6,383 nucleotides of DNA from Acidobacteriota bacterium (GTDB taxonomy: Bacteria; Acidobacteriota; Blastocatellia; Pyrinomonadales; Pyrinomonadaceae). Under the pieces are notes generated by a model that was not told where the DNA came from, ran no database searches, and saw only the letters and a program-made list of their open reading frames with translations. Below are positions 5,219 to 6,383 of this stretch, piece by piece. The DNA is taken from NCBI GenBank assembly GCA_024640445.1, contig JAHEEZ010000205.1:1-6383 (forward strand). The letters are read 5' to 3'. Every line of letters starts with the position of its first letter. Positions within the stretch are counted from its first letter, which is position 1. The position numbers and the translations under genes are program-made.

Positions 5219-6383
5219 ATGGATTTCATCAACCAAAATCTTCTGACCATACTGATCCTGATCCCTACGATCGGGGCGGCGGCGATAGTCGCTCACCAGG
5301 TATTCTGGAAGGAAGAGAGCCATCTGAAATGGCTGACGCTCGGCGTGACGGTCGTGAATTTCATCGTCTCGCTCGCGCTTGTCGGCCGCGGAGCGATCGC
5401 CGCTGAAGGATTCTCGTTCGAGCAAAACGTGCCGTGGATCCCTGCGATCGGGACAAATTACCACATAGGGATCGACGGGCTTTCCGTCTGGCTGGTGCTC
5501 CTGACTACCTTCATTATGCCGATCGCGGTGATCTCGACGTGGCATGCGGTGGAAAAACGCCGATTGGCTTTTTACGCGTTCCTGCTCTTCCTCGAAAGCG
5601 CGATGATAGGCGTTTTCGTCTCTCTCGATCTGCTCCTCTTTTACCTTTTCTTTGAAGCTTCGCTGGTTCCTATGTTCTTCCTGATCGGAATCTGGGGAGG
5701 AGCAAACAGGATTTACGCCACCGTCAAGTTCTTTATTTACACCGCGTTGGGAAGTCTCCTGATGCTGGTCGCGATAATCGCGCTATTTTACCTGCATCTT
5801 AAGGCTACCGGAGTGGGGACGTTCGATTATGTGACGCTGCTTGGTTCGCTGACTTCCGGGCAGATGTCGTTCTCAGGAGATTCGGCGTATATAGGCACGT
5901 TGCTTTTCCTCGCCTTCGCGCTCGCGTTCTCGATCAAGGTTCCCGTCTTTCCTTTCCACACATGGCTTCCGGACGCGCACACAGAGGCGCCGACAGCCGG
6001 CTCTGTGATCCTTGCCGCGATCCTCCTGAAGATGGGTACCTACGGACTGATGAGGTTCAATTTCACGCTGTTCCCGGAGGCTTCCAGGGAAATGGCGTGG
6101 ATATTCATAATTCTTGCGATCATCGGCATAATTTACGGCGCTCTCGTCGCGATGGTGCAGCCGGACATAAAACGGCTTGTTGCATACTCTTCGGTCGCGC
6201 ACATGGGATTTGTGATCCTCGGGATGTTCTCGTTCACAGAGCTGGGGATGCAGGGCGCACTATACACGATGCTGGCCCACGGCGTTACCACCGGCGCTCT
6301 GTTCCTGCTTGTCGGATTCATTTATGAAAGAAGGCATACGCGGGAGATCAGCGAATACGGCGGACTTTCGAACGTGATGCCGA
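5219..6383 (+). CDS. nuoM: NADH-quinone oxidoreductase subunit M (antiporter-like proton pump), 3' truncated by window
   Basis: NuoM (ND4 homologue) is the middle antiporter-like pump of the membrane arm, between NuoN and NuoL. The frame runs from ATG 5219 to the window edge with no stop: 388 codons plus one base of the roughly 500 aa expected. The N-terminal domain (residues 1-110) includes YHIGIDGLSVWLVLLT (81-96). Key residues by alignment to E. coli NuoM are E146 (FFEASLVPMFFLIG), K240 (SIKVPVFPFHTWLPDAHTEA), K271 (ILLKMGTYGLMRF), H328 (VAYSSVAHMGFV) and H354 (LAHGVTTGALFLL). The HTEAPTAGSV motif separates NuoM from NuoL, which has AMAGPTPVSA at that point. The distal ionisable residue of the second half-channel would lie beyond the edge. 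ATG 5219 is preceded by GGGGA at 5204-5208 and lies 35 nt after nuoL. nuoN is expected next but is not visible. Confidence 0.97.
   Translation, partial: MDFINQNLLTILILIPTIGAAAIVAHQVFWKEESHLKWLTLGVTVVNFIVSLALVGRGAIAAEGFSFEQNVPWIPAIGTNYHIGIDGLSVWLVLLTTFIMPIAVISTWHAVEKRRLAFYAFLLFLESAMIGVFVSLDLLLFYLFFEASLVPMFFLIGIWGGANRIYATVKFFIYTALGSLLMLVAIIALFYLHLKATGVGTFDYVTLLGSLTSGQMSFSGDSAYIGTLLFLAFALAFSIKVPVFPFHTWLPDAHTEAPTAGSVILAAILLKMGTYGLMRFNFTLFPEASREMAWIFIILAIIGIIYGALVAMVQPDIKRLVAYSSVAHMGFVILGMFSFTELGMQGALYTMLAHGVTTGALFLLVGFIYERRHTREISEYGGLSNVMP

Noticed and set aside
5962..6327. Plus-strand 121-codon open frame within nuoM
   Set aside because: It is out of frame with nuoM and Arg/His-rich without a domain. 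The nuoM frame is open to the edge and carries all family motifs.

Overview
The window is an internal slice of a nuo operon, which encodes the proton-pumping NADH:quinone oxidoreductase (respiratory complex I, NDH-1). All genes are on the + strand. The order is nuoG (3' end only), nuoH, nuoJ, nuoK, nuoL, nuoM (5' part only). The minus strand carries no credible gene. Gene bodies fill almost the whole window. The five gaps between genes are 39, 60, 15, 70 and 35 nt, so no stretch over 300 nt lacks a gene.

Layout: 1-856 is the C-terminal part of the large peripheral-arm subunit NuoG. 896-2017 is NuoH, the membrane subunit at the quinone site. 2078-2620 (NuoJ) and 2636-2941 (NuoK) are the small membrane subunits linking the quinone module to the pumps. 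3012-5183 (NuoL) and 5219-6383 (NuoM, cut by the window end) are Mrp-antiporter-like pump subunits. Electrons from NADH pass through the peripheral arm to quinone bound at the NuoB/D/H interface. The energy released drives proton movement through the E channel (H/J/A/K) and through L, M and N. The charged residues known to matter for this are present in every subunit visible here.

The main departure from the textbook G-H-I-J-K-L-M-N order is that nuoI, the 2x[4Fe-4S] ferredoxin-like subunit, is absent between nuoH and nuoJ. A 60-nt spacer with no coding content takes its place. Smaller curiosities are a short perfect hairpin and a degenerate direct repeat in the nuoK-nuoL gap, two stacked small hairpins in the nuoG-nuoH gap, and two low-complexity His-containing inserts that bring NuoL to 723 aa.

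Organism: a bacterium with moderately high GC. A complex I with the NuoG subunit, a long NuoL, loose gene spacing and weak Shine-Dalgarno sequences would fit Acidobacteriota (for example Blastocatellia/Pyrinomonadaceae-like) or a related environmental phylum. This placement is an impression from sequence style and was not tested by any search. I see no phage, IS, CRISPR, RNA gene or defence-type content. Apart from the points above, this is an ordinary core-metabolism region and I do not find a new biological system in it.
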